From positions 1 through 32,435 of the IMG/VR virus record IMGVR_UViG_3300030118_000809: a stretch of DNA of 32,435 bases; one strand, 5' to 3'. This DNA comes from a virus. The position numbers and the translations under genes were made by a program. This document shows positions 7,117-13,545 of this stretch, piece after piece (position 1 is the first letter of the stretch; the number at the start of each line of letters is the position of its first letter). Below the pieces are notes generated by a model. It searched no databases. It was not told the DNA's origin and was given only the letters and a program-made list of their open reading frames with translations.

Positions 7117-7704
7117 TTAAAAAAAAGATTCTTGAGCTGGGCTAACCAATTTATTTGTTTTTTTATTTATAATATAATCAATGGCTATTTTCATTTCTTG
7201 TTCATTGTTATTACTTAACAAAGAATGCTCCCATTTATTTTTTATATTATTTACTGTGGTTCTTTTAGCATTTAACCATTTTTCAGTTTGATTGTCTCCC
7301 CTTTCAACATGTCTGTTCTTTTTTATTTCTTCATCTGCTTTTAAAATAATTAATCTAAAGTTTATTGGCAGCTCACACATAAATTGTATTAAACTTGGTT
7401 TAAAAAGTCTATCACCTTCTAACAAAACATGTTTATTGTCTTTTTTGTTCTTTATGTAATCAATAAATACTGGCTGAACCGCCATGCTTAACCGATCTGT
7501 GCCATCAAATAAATTATTTTCATACAATCCAGCAACAACATAATCATTGCTTTGATGACCCTTTAACAACTTTTTGTGTTCAAAGTTTTTATTTATTTTA
7601 AAATCTTTTATTATTTTTCTCATAATTGTTGATTTTCCAGAGCAAGGCTCACCGCCAATTAACGTTAAATCAAAATAGTTTTTTGTTTGCCTAAAATAAT
7701 TCAT
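7117..7704 (-). CDS. P-loop kinase of the hypermodified-base (5-hydroxymethyl-dU DNA kinase) type
   Basis: A 195-residue P-loop protein. Walker A is GEPCSGKST at residues 18-26. GTDRLSMAVQP lies at 68-78 and a Walker B-like HVLLEGDRLF at 92-101. The lid region has arginines (RHVERGDNQTEKW, then KRTT). The GTDxLSM and EGDRLF pair fits my memory of the base kinases of thymine-hypermodified phages. Those enzymes phosphorylate 5-hydroxymethyluracil within DNA to give a leaving group. The helical domain sometimes fused to such kinases is absent here. The gene overlaps the transferase gene by 14 bases and closes the modification cassette. The exact substrate is inferred from the neighbours; a generic nucleotide or polynucleotide kinase is the alternative. 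Confidence 0.75.
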   Translation of the reverse strand: MNYFRQTKNYFDLTLIGGEPCSGKSTIMRKIIKDFKINKNFEHKKLLKGHQSNDYVVAGLYENNLFDGTDRLSMAVQPVFIDYIKNKKDNKHVLLEGDRLFKPSLIQFMCELPINFRLIILKADEEIKKNRHVERGDNQTEKWLNAKRTTVNNIKNKWEHSLLSNNNEQEMKIAIDYIINKKTNKLVSPAQESFF

Positions 7705-8590
7705 AGTTATTTAACTCCTTTAACACTTTTTTAGGAAAATATTCTTTTCTGTAATCCCAAAGAGGACTCCAATTTACACCCTCTTTCACGTTACATTGCA
7801 TTTTATAAATCTCTTTTCTTTGTCTTTCAACATAATATCCCACATATCTTTTATTATTTTTTTTATATTTTTTATAAGCACATAAACTTGTTTCTATTGC
7901 CCAAACATTAGTGTCATGAGGTCTTTTGTTTTTTATTTTCTCATAAAGCAGCCAAAATTGTTCTGTCAAATAATCGTAGTGCTTTTGATTTAATTTTTCT
8001 TTTCTGTTATAACTTATTAAATCGTCCCTTCCCAAAGCATAACACAACCCATTTCTTGATGATTTTGCATTTTTTAAGTCCAATCCATTAGGTTCTATGG
8101 GGTAACCAGTTAAGTGATGTATAATATCTAAATAAATAAACATAGTAAACCTACCCATTTGATAAACTTTCATAAACTCGTTAAAACAATTTTTATAAGT
8201 TTGATGTTTATCACTAGTTTTTAAAGTTTGAAATTTAATAACCTGTTTTTCTCCAACTATATTTTTATAAGATTTTACAATTTGTACAAACAAATTTCTA
8301 CTTCTTATCCAAGCTCTGTCCGTAGTAAATATTAATTTTTGTTTGTTAGCAAACCACCATCTTTCCATTCTATTAAAATCTATTAATTCATAATCTGGAA
8401 ATTCATTAAATATGTAATAAGCTGTTGCACCGCAGTAACAAGTTGAGTACAAAAACCCCAACCAATATCTTTGTTCCAGTGTAATGTCAAATCTATTCGC
8501 AATGTAAAGCAGGCAGCTGTTTGCTGGGTCTGTATCCCCATTGCTCATCATCTGGATATGATAGTTTATGTAATCTTCTTTTCTGTTCAT
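7691..8590 (-). CDS. Amino acid:DNA transferase-like protein (alpha-glutamyl/putrescinyl thymine pyrophosphorylase family)
   Basis: A 299-residue alpha-helical protein. The stretch DPANSCLLYIANRF, then LEQRYWLGFLYSTCYCG and YYIFNEFPDY, followed by RMERWWF and TDRAWIRSRNLF, matches my recall of this transferase family. The C-terminus has WSPLWDYRKEYF. Characterised relatives replace the phosphate of activated hydroxymethyl-thymine in DNA with an amine or amino acid (glycine, putrescine or glutamate, depending on the phage). Here it lies between a glutamine amidotransferase and the base kinase, the expected partners. Its start overlaps the amidotransferase by 98 bases. A later ATG (8551) would shorten the overlap but lacks a better ribosome site, whereas GAGAT precedes 8590. 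The family call is from memory. Confidence 0.68.
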   Translation of the reverse strand: MNRKEDYINYHIQMMSNGDTDPANSCLLYIANRFDITLEQRYWLGFLYSTCYCGATAYYIFNEFPDYELIDFNRMERWWFANKQKLIFTTDRAWIRSRNLFVQIVKSYKNIVGEKQVIKFQTLKTSDKHQTYKNCFNEFMKVYQMGRFTMFIYLDIIHHLTGYPIEPNGLDLKNAKSSRNGLCYALGRDDLISYNRKEKLNQKHYDYLTEQFWLLYEKIKNKRPHDTNVWAIETSLCAYKKYKKNNKRYVGYYVERQRKEIYKMQCNVKEGVNWSPLWDYRKEYFPKKVLKELNNYELF

Positions 8591-9209
8591 TTAATATCTC
8601 ATAATTGTATATTTTTAATGGTTTTGTTGGTTCAGGATTGTTTAAACCCGATCTAATTAAAATATCCGAAGTGGAGGCAACAAAGTATGTATTTTTAAAT
8701 CTGCTATAATACATAGGTCTTAAATTGTTTCTTAACAAAAAAACTTTGTTTTTATTTATGTATAATCCAGCAAAAGAAATGTTTTTATTGTCCACAAATT
8801 GAATGGCTTTATCTATGTTATGCAAAAAAACTTCTCCATCATTTTCTGTTTTTAATTTTAAATCAAATTGTTTTTCCATCTCTTTCTTTGTTTTCATGCT
8901 AATAACACCATTAAACACCAAAGAATTATTATTTAACAATATTGGCTGATTGTTTTTATGTTTCTTCCAATCACCGCTAGTGCTGTACCTATTATGAAAA
9001 ATATATTCTTTTGTTACGTTTTTTGCAAAATAATCTAAACATTTTTCTATTTTGTGAAATTTCTTTGTTATTATTTTTTCATCAGCAATGTAACTCAAAC
9101 CAAAACTATGCACACCTCTAATAGCAGATTCTTTCATTACCCTTATGGCAAATCTTTTTTCTTCTAAGTTTAATTTTTTTTTAGATAAAGTTGTTGCTAT
9201 ACCGCACAT
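8493..9209 (-). CDS. Stand-alone class II glutamine amidotransferase (Ntn hydrolase)
   Basis: A 238-residue single-domain enzyme that should release ammonia from glutamine. All glutaminase landmarks of the GlmS/PurF type are present. C2 follows the start methionine (MCGIATT) and becomes the N-terminal nucleophile after methionine removal. R31-G is in RGVHSFG, HNRYSTSG has R74, FNG has N100-G101, and D124 is in ENDGE. RNNLRPMYY at 160-168 matches the usual RDxxRPL element. No synthase domain is attached, so ammonia must pass to a partner, most simply the transferase encoded by the overlapping next gene. The start forms TAATG with the dioxygenase stop. Ammonia transfer to a modified base is inference. 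Confidence 0.82.
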   Translation of the reverse strand: MCGIATTLSKKKLNLEEKRFAIRVMKESAIRGVHSFGLSYIADEKIITKKFHKIEKCLDYFAKNVTKEYIFHNRYSTSGDWKKHKNNQPILLNNNSLVFNGVISMKTKKEMEKQFDLKLKTENDGEVFLHNIDKAIQFVDNKNISFAGLYINKNKVFLLRNNLRPMYYSRFKNTYFVASTSDILIRSGLNNPEPTKPLKIYNYEILNEQKRRLHKLSYPDDEQWGYRPSKQLPALHCE

Positions 9210-10117
9210 TATAAAATGCCATCAATATATCTTTGACCAATAGAACGCTCTTGAATCTGAGCTTTTTTTAATTCTTCAGATGGTTTTAAACATTTGTACA
9301 TTTTTTTTCTATAATACATAACAAAAGACAACCTAACCGCATTTTTTGTTTTTTTTATTATTTCAGTATTTCCATGAACTTGATGAACATCAACCAACAA
9401 CAAATCGTTAGAATCAATATTTATTGCTATGCCAAATTTAGGCAAGACCAAATAAACAGGCTCAATATCTCTGCAGTAAGCAACTAAATTTCCAAACCCT
9501 TGCGGATAATCTCCAGCATCCGTATGAAAAGTTGTTCTATAATCTTTGTTTACTGTAATGGTTGAAAAAGCAGTATTGCCAATTCTATAATATGGGTCTG
9601 TTCCTAAAACCATTTTGTATTGTTTTTCATATCTATCTGGGACAATTTCTTTGAATCCATAATTTACTGCTTCAATCAAAGGCATTGCTTTTTCAAATTT
9701 TTCTTTTTGATTCATATTAAATGCTGTTTTTCTGCAGTAATTATCTCTACCGCTTGGATCAAAAAATCCTGTAATGCCACTCAAAGGCAATTTTTGTTCC
9801 CCAGTAATTTTGTCTACTGTAACCATAGTTCTAGACTTTTTACCATCTTTTCGTATCAATGCTTCTCTTGACGCACCACTACTTATCCCCCTGTTTGAAG
9901 TTGGTTTAGCAGCGTATTTCATGTTTTGATATGCTTGTTCTAAAACTTCTTTTTTAATATAATTTTTTCTTAAAAAAAATAAAGGGTTGCCATAATAATC
10001 GTAACAATTTGCATCTTCATCTACTATTGTATCATAATGTTTTTGTGAAGCGTATTCATTTAACAACTTTTTAGTTTCGTTTTCAGTAAGTTTATATTCT
10101 GCTTTTATGTTTTTCAT
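9209..10117 (-). CDS. TET/JBP-family 2-oxoglutarate/Fe(II) DNA base dioxygenase
   Basis: A 302-residue enzyme predicted to hydroxylate the 5-methyl group of thymine or 5-methylcytosine in DNA. The iron ligands are H198 and D200 in TTFHTDAGD and H248 in VHQVHGN, and R262 (VRLSF) would hold 2-oxoglutarate. The order and spacing match the JBP/TET dioxygenase core. The motif GDYPQGFGNLV after HxD is typical of the family. So are the N-terminal SNRGISSGA block (75-83) and GITGFFDPSGRDNYCRKTAF (114-133). No DNA cytosine methyltransferase is encoded in the genome, so thymine is the likelier target. It heads the four-gene cassette of overlapping genes and overlaps the small gene upstream by 26 bases. 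Confidence 0.85.
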   Translation of the reverse strand: MKNIKAEYKLTENETKKLLNEYASQKHYDTIVDEDANCYDYYGNPLFFLRKNYIKKEVLEQAYQNMKYAAKPTSNRGISSGASREALIRKDGKKSRTMVTVDKITGEQKLPLSGITGFFDPSGRDNYCRKTAFNMNQKEKFEKAMPLIEAVNYGFKEIVPDRYEKQYKMVLGTDPYYRIGNTAFSTITVNKDYRTTFHTDAGDYPQGFGNLVAYCRDIEPVYLVLPKFGIAINIDSNDLLLVDVHQVHGNTEIIKKTKNAVRLSFVMYYRKKMYKCLKPSEELKKAQIQERSIGQRYIDGIL

Positions 10118-10316
10118 ATTCTTTTTTTATAATTTTTATTAACAAATCTGTATAATTATCTATTTTATAAACTGATAACAAAAACTCAAGTTTAATTAAA
10201 AATTGTTTTTTTTCATTTTTTGCAAAACTAATTTTCCAACTTTCAATATCAGTTTGCTCTATTTCTCCTGTTTTTTCATCAGGAAAAATATCAAATAATG
10301 TTTCTTGTTCTTGCAT
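10092..10316 (-). CDS. Hypothetical protein, 74 residues
   Basis: An acidic N-terminal half (MQEQETLFDIFPDEKTGEIE) followed by a helical, lysine-rich C-terminus (LIKIIKKEYEKHKSRI). No family is recognised. A GGAG site lies just before the ATG, and the end overlaps the start of the dioxygenase gene, so it belongs to the modification operon. The QxxLFDIF stretch resembles short peptides that bind sliding clamps (QxxLFxF-like). If so it could tether the cassette to the replisome, but the motif is short and this is only a suggestion. Confidence 0.6.
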   Translation of the reverse strand: MQEQETLFDIFPDEKTGEIEQTDIESWKISFAKNEKKQFLIKLEFLLSVYKIDNYTDLLIKIIKKEYEKHKSRI

Positions 10317-10318
10317 GA

Positions 10319-10756
10319 CTAATCTCCAAATAAAGTGTTTTCTGGATTTTTAAATGTAAATTTTTGCATTTTTTTATTTGATTTGGTAAAAGATAAGCCA
10401 TTTTCTTTAAAACCAATTGATTTGTAAAAATTATTTGATTCAATATTGTCATAATCGGTTTTTAATTCAATAGGTTTGCCAATATGTTTAATCAATTTTT
10501 TTCCATAACCTTTTCTTTTATAATTGTCATGAGTTGCTATTTCATAAATTACATTAACCCTATCTCTGTATCTACACAAATAATGACAAAAAGCTATTTT
10601 TTCTATTACAATCCAATTTTCATTTGGTTTATTATTCTCCCAAAATCTTTTCCACTGCAACGATCCATAGCCTTTCCCACCTAATATTACCTTGTTCAAA
10701 CTAAATATTTCTAAAATCCAATCTTTATCTTTTTTAATAGCTTTTCTTATTTTCAT
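10319..10756 (-). CDS. GNAT-family N-acetyltransferase
   Basis: A 145-residue acetyltransferase. The acetyl-CoA phosphate-binding turn is KRKGYGKKL at residues 80-88, after the strand VIYEIATHDNY, and the family's C-terminal NNFYKSIGFKENG lies at 108-120. The substrate is unknown. GNAT enzymes appear among the hypermodification genes of phage M6-type genomes, and this one is two genes upstream of the dioxygenase. A role in acetylating or remodelling an aminated base is therefore possible. Protein acetylation or host-factor inactivation are equally open. It overlaps the preceding gene by 23 bases and has a weak ribosome site, suggesting coupling. Confidence 0.78.
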   Translation of the reverse strand: MKIRKAIKKDKDWILEIFSLNKVILGGKGYGSLQWKRFWENNKPNENWIVIEKIAFCHYLCRYRDRVNVIYEIATHDNYKRKGYGKKLIKHIGKPIELKTDYDNIESNNFYKSIGFKENGLSFTKSNKKMQKFTFKNPENTLFGD

Positions 10757-11147
10757 AATTTTTTATTTTAATATCTAATTCAGTTTCTGTTATTTTCCCA
10801 TCTCTTAAATCCAAACCCCATTCCCACAACTTATTTACTAATCCTGTGGGCTGCTCCTGTTTTTTTCTAACGTCATGCTGATGATTTTGTTTTTCAATTC
10901 TGTTGCTCATCAATACATTATAAATCTCTTTCATCTTTGGCAACCTTCCAGACATCTGACCATTTGGCAAATCACACATAAATACAATATCTTTCCAGGA
11001 TTTTTTTACAGTATCAAAGGAAAATTTCATTAATAATTGACAAAACTCATTAAACATTGACTGATTATTGCCTTTTATTTCAAGCATTTCATATAAATCA
11101 TTTACATAAAATTCAGCTTGTTGTGAACTGCATTTTTTTTCTGACAT
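10734..11147 (-). CDS. Putative helicase-loader-type replication protein
   Basis: A 137-residue helical protein located just after the replisome organizer gene. Its FNEFCQLLMKFSFDTVKKSW and DLPNGQMSGRLPKMKEIYNV resemble the small helicase-loader / G39P style, where a W-containing helix precedes a proline-led helix. Position argues the same, since phage initiator and loader genes are usually adjacent (lambda O-P, SPP1 38-39). An upstream ATG at 11159 is possible, but GGAG sits six bases before the ATG at 11147. The similarity is weak and the call is mostly contextual. Confidence 0.45.
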   Translation of the reverse strand: MSEKKCSSQQAEFYVNDLYEMLEIKGNNQSMFNEFCQLLMKFSFDTVKKSWKDIVFMCDLPNGQMSGRLPKMKEIYNVLMSNRIEKQNHQHDVRKKQEQPTGLVNKLWEWGLDLRDGKITETELDIKIKNYENKKSY

Positions 11148-11748
11148 TTTTATCTCCATTTTTTGACCAATCTCTATTATTTCTTACCCAAGTTGCTAAC
11201 CTTCTACCTATTTCAAAAGTTTTTTCATATTCATATCTAAGTTTTGTTTCATTAGAATTTTTTTCTGTCCAAAAATTTACAAAACCTTTTACTTCGTTTT
11301 CATCATATTTTTTTTCATTAATTACTTTTATTGCTTTTTCTTTAAATATTTCTTTTCTTTTTTCTATGTCTTTTTCTTTTTCTTTGTCCTTAACAGTACT
11401 TAGTACCCCATTTAAATAGTTAGTTAACCCTTTTTCTTTTAATCTTTTTATAACAGATAAATGAGGTTTAGAATTTTCACGCAGAACTCCATATTGATAA
11501 TCAATAAAACTTGGTATAAAATATTGATCATCATTTATATGAACCATTTTATTTTTAATTGGATCGGGAAAATCACTAAAACTTATTTTGCACCCAATAA
11601 AAAACCCAGCTGCTTCCCAATCTCCATCCATTATTCCAGCATGATCACATTTGGTTAATATATATATCCACAATAATTTGTCATTAGGTGATAGTTTTCT
11701 GTACCAACTCTTATCCCATAATTTTGTATCAATAAATCTTTTTGCCAT
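11113..11748 (-). CDS. Replisome organizer / replication initiator with winged-helix N-terminus
   Basis: A 211-residue protein. Residues 1-100 (RFIDTKLWDKSWYRKLSPND, LLWIYILTKCDHAGIMDG) match the winged-helix N-terminal domain of phage replication initiators. A lysine/glutamate linker follows (KDKEKEKDIEKRKEIFKEKA). The C-terminal block (GFVNFWTE, then YEYEKTFEIGRRLATWVRNN) is the one I know from phage replisome organizers and DnaD-like proteins. Such proteins bind the phage origin and recruit host helicase through a loader, and with no phage polymerase present that fits. AAGGAG precedes the ATG. The purine-rich linker DNA could hold the origin, as in lambda O. Confidence 0.72.
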   Translation of the reverse strand: MAKRFIDTKLWDKSWYRKLSPNDKLLWIYILTKCDHAGIMDGDWEAAGFFIGCKISFSDFPDPIKNKMVHINDDQYFIPSFIDYQYGVLRENSKPHLSVIKRLKEKGLTNYLNGVLSTVKDKEKEKDIEKRKEIFKEKAIKVINEKKYDENEVKGFVNFWTEKNSNETKLRYEYEKTFEIGRRLATWVRNNRDWSKNGDKNVRKKMQFTTS

Positions 11749-11750
11749 TG

Positions 11751-12014
11751 CTATGTCTCCTTACAGTTTGGGCATGTTAATCTTTTTTTTCCAATAGTAG
11801 GTATGTGATTTTTTCTAAAGTATTCAACGCTCCTTGCGTACATTTTTCTGTTTTTTTTCCACATTCTATTACATTTCTCACACAAACAGAGTTGGTCATC
11901 AATTTTTATATGAAGTCTTTCGTATTTATGAGGACTCTTTAATTTGTTCATTCTATGTTGAATGTTTTTTTGTTCTGTAACGTCTAAAATATATTCAATC
12001 ATGGTTTTCTTCAT
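11751..12014 (-). CDS. Zinc-ribbon protein, 87 residues
   Basis: A small basic protein. CLCEKC at residues 43-48 and CPNC at 81-84 form a probable zinc ribbon, with a basic helix between them (RMWKKNRKMYARS). The N-terminal half is helical (MIEYILDVTEQKNIQHRMNK). It overlaps the end of the nuclease gene by 20 bases and precedes the initiator gene by two. DNA binding is likely for a ribbon in a replication cluster, but the target is unknown. A later ATG at 12002 is possible. Confidence 0.62.
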   Translation of the reverse strand: MKKTMIEYILDVTEQKNIQHRMNKLKSPHKYERLHIKIDDQLCLCEKCNRMWKKNRKMYARSVEYFRKNHIPTIGKKRLTCPNCKET

Positions 12015-12369
12015 AAGTCCGCACCTTTTTCTGAAGTTCCATTATTTGAGATATTAAATACAAAAAATCTTGCAATGACAACCAAGTGTGCCAAGTTCCT
12101 TTATGTTTAGCAATAAGCAGACCAGTTTTACCTAAAGGTGCATCATTTTCTATTTGTTTAAGCCATTTAGGTATTTGAAGTGTGCTAGTATTCTTGATTT
12201 CAATGTGAAAATCATACAAGGGATTGGTATTATCAATGTCAATAACATCTCCTTTAATACTAAGACCACCACTATTAGGAGTCCTACGAAAGTTTGTGCC
12301 AAGATATTTATTAATAATTTTAACCACTTGCAGTTCACCACGAACCCCCTTTTTTTGACTATTTATCAT
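11995..12369 (-). CDS. PD-(D/E)XK nuclease, Holliday-junction-resolvase-like
   Basis: A 124-residue protein with the Hjc/VRR-like layout. The basic start KKGVRGELQVV contains E12, FRRTPNSGG follows, then GD at 40-41 and the catalytic IEIKN with E57-x-K59. A helix after it (KWLKQIENDA) and a strand (GLLIAKHKGTWHTWLS) complete the fold. Phages use such enzymes to resolve branched DNA before packaging. GAGGAG precedes the start, and the gene abuts the possible ssDNA-binding gene, which fits a recombination/replication role. The last 20 residues look like a coiled helix. Confidence 0.7.
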   Translation of the reverse strand: MINSQKKGVRGELQVVKIINKYLGTNFRRTPNSGGLSIKGDVIDIDNTNPLYDFHIEIKNTSTLQIPKWLKQIENDAPLGKTGLLIAKHKGTWHTWLSLQDFLYLISQIMELQKKVRTYEENHD

Positions 12370-12894
12370 TTAAAAAAGCTCCTCAATTTTGTCTTCAACT
12401 TCTTGCCTTTGTTCTACAGGCAAATCATTATTTAAAGATTCATTACACAATCTTTTATGAAGCTCTAAAACAGATTGGGTGAACAGATCTAATTCATCAA
12501 TGTTTTTAGAAAAATGTGCAGCAATCTTCATGGCTGCGAAAGTTTCAATTTTAATTTCAGTTTTGTTCTTACTGTCTTTCATAATTTTATCTAAAGAACC
12601 TGTTACACCAACTGACATCACTGACCAATCATGACCATAAGGATTATCGCCAGTATAGTTATCTTGAATTTCTAAAATATCCCCCCTGCCATATTTTTTT
12701 AGTTCATCATGCAAATCATAATCAGCAAAAAATGTGTACTCATTTGAATTATACTGACATTGATATAAATACCAGTTGTAAGATTTGCCATCTGGTCTTG
12801 TTGTCTTTCCAGACTTACACTCATCAAAAATTAATTGAATCTTATATTTTTTACCAAGTTCAAAATCAATTTTAGGTTTTCTGTTATTATCCAT
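12370..12894 (-). CDS. Possible single-stranded DNA-binding protein (OB-fold-like)
   Basis: A 174-residue protein. Its first 100 residues are strand-rich with aromatic residues (KKYKIQLIF, SYNWYLYQCQY, YTFFADYDL, GDILEIQDNY), as in OB folds. The second half is helical, and the C-terminus is acidic ending in phenylalanine (VEDKIEELF), reminiscent of SSB tails that bind partner proteins. It is flanked by nuclease and replication genes. I do not recognise a specific family, so the call rests on predicted strand pattern, tail and neighbours. The AGGAG site lies inside the preceding peptide gene, with a TAATG overlap. Confidence 0.45.
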   Translation of the reverse strand: MDNNRKPKIDFELGKKYKIQLIFDECKSGKTTRPDGKSYNWYLYQCQYNSNEYTFFADYDLHDELKKYGRGDILEIQDNYTGDNPYGHDWSVMSVGVTGSLDKIMKDSKNKTEIKIETFAAMKIAAHFSKNIDELDLFTQSVLELHKRLCNESLNNDLPVEQRQEVEDKIEELF

Positions 12895-13004
12895 TAAATA
12901 CTCCTGTATATTAGTTTAAATAAAAATTGTATTGCTACCGCAGTGAATGCTGCACAAATGTATAAGAACATCCACATTTCTAAGTTTTCAAAAAAGTCTT
13001 TCAT
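12894..13004 (-). CDS. Single-pass membrane peptide, 36 residues
   Basis: A short frame beginning MKDFFENLEMWMFLYICAAF, with one hydrophobic segment from about W11 to L31 and a basic end (KLIYRSI). It has a strong AGGAG seven bases before its ATG, and its stop forms TAATG with the next gene's start. Both features argue for real translation. It would insert in the inner membrane. Early position suggests host takeover or superinfection exclusion rather than lysis, but nothing in the sequence decides this. Confidence 0.6.
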   Translation of the reverse strand: MKDFFENLEMWMFLYICAAFTAVAIQFLFKLIYRSI

Positions 13005-13023
13005 AATTTACTCCTAAAGTTTA

Positions 13024-13081
13024 GGCACAGGGAAAGCGGAGAACAACATGACGTATTGGATGTGTTGTAAAACCCTGTGCC
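13024..13081 (-). other. Nested stem-loop in a gene-free gap of the early operon
   Basis: GGCACAGGG (13024-13032) pairs exactly with CCCTGTGCC (13073-13081), and inside it ACAACA (13043-13048) pairs with TGTTGT (13063-13068). On the minus strand the 5' arm is followed by TTTT and then the inner hairpin. The 3' arm is followed by TAAAC rather than a T run, so this is not a plain terminator. It sits between the winged-helix gene and the membrane peptide gene. It may be a structured RNA element or a regulator binding site. Confidence 0.55.
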
Positions 13082-13088
13082 CATTTTA

Positions 13089-13403
13089 TTATCTTATATC
13101 CCCTTTTTTAAGTTTGGGGGCTTGATCTAGCCACCTTCTAAACTTAATAGGCTCATCACTAAACATGCTTATTTGATCTTTGTTACCTGTTGCACCAATC
13201 ATTTTATATTCAGCGTATCTAATTTTTTGACCATCAGAGTTTGTGTGAGACTTTTCTGTCGTTTCGATCTTCATGCCATCAGATTTTAATTCATGAATCA
13301 CAGCAGCCAGTCTAGTATGATTAAATAGTTCATAAGCATCCCTTTGAGTAATGGTATTGCCAAACTCTAAATGCTCTTTAATCTTTTGTTTTTTTGTTCT
13401 CAT
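13089..13403 (-). CDS. Winged-helix DNA-binding protein
   Basis: A 104-residue protein. ITQRDAYELFNHTRLAAVIH then ELKSDGMKIETTEK forms a helix-turn-helix followed by a wing (NSDGQKIRYAEYKMIG). This pattern is common in small phage winged-helix proteins near replication genes. The C-terminus (FRRWLDQAPKLKKGDIR) is basic. GAGG precedes the ATG. It could regulate early transcription or take part in replication. The nested inverted repeat 8 bases downstream of its stop is a possible binding site, which is speculation from proximity. Confidence 0.65.
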   Translation of the reverse strand: MRTKKQKIKEHLEFGNTITQRDAYELFNHTRLAAVIHELKSDGMKIETTEKSHTNSDGQKIRYAEYKMIGATGNKDQISMFSDEPIKFRRWLDQAPKLKKGDIR

Positions 13404-13545
13404 TTATTACCTCTTGCATTTTGTTAACGTCTTTTTTAATAGCATTTATTAATTTAATATTTTCATTTAGTATGTCTACTGTCTTAGCAAAACTTTCATT
13501 TAGTCTAATGTTAATATGCACTAAATCATCTAATATTTTATTCAT
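13378..13545 (-). CDS. Small coiled-coil protein, 55 residues
   Basis: MNKILDDLVHINIRLNESFA continues through LNENIKLINAIKKDVNKMQE, a near-continuous amphipathic helix with hydrophobic residues every three to four positions. GGGAG precedes the ATG, and the start overlaps the upstream stop as ATGA. The end overlaps the winged-helix gene by 26 bases. No family is recognised; helical oligomerisation is the only visible property. Confidence 0.55.
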   Translation of the reverse strand: MNKILDDLVHINIRLNESFAKTVDILNENIKLINAIKKDVNKMQEVINENKKTKD

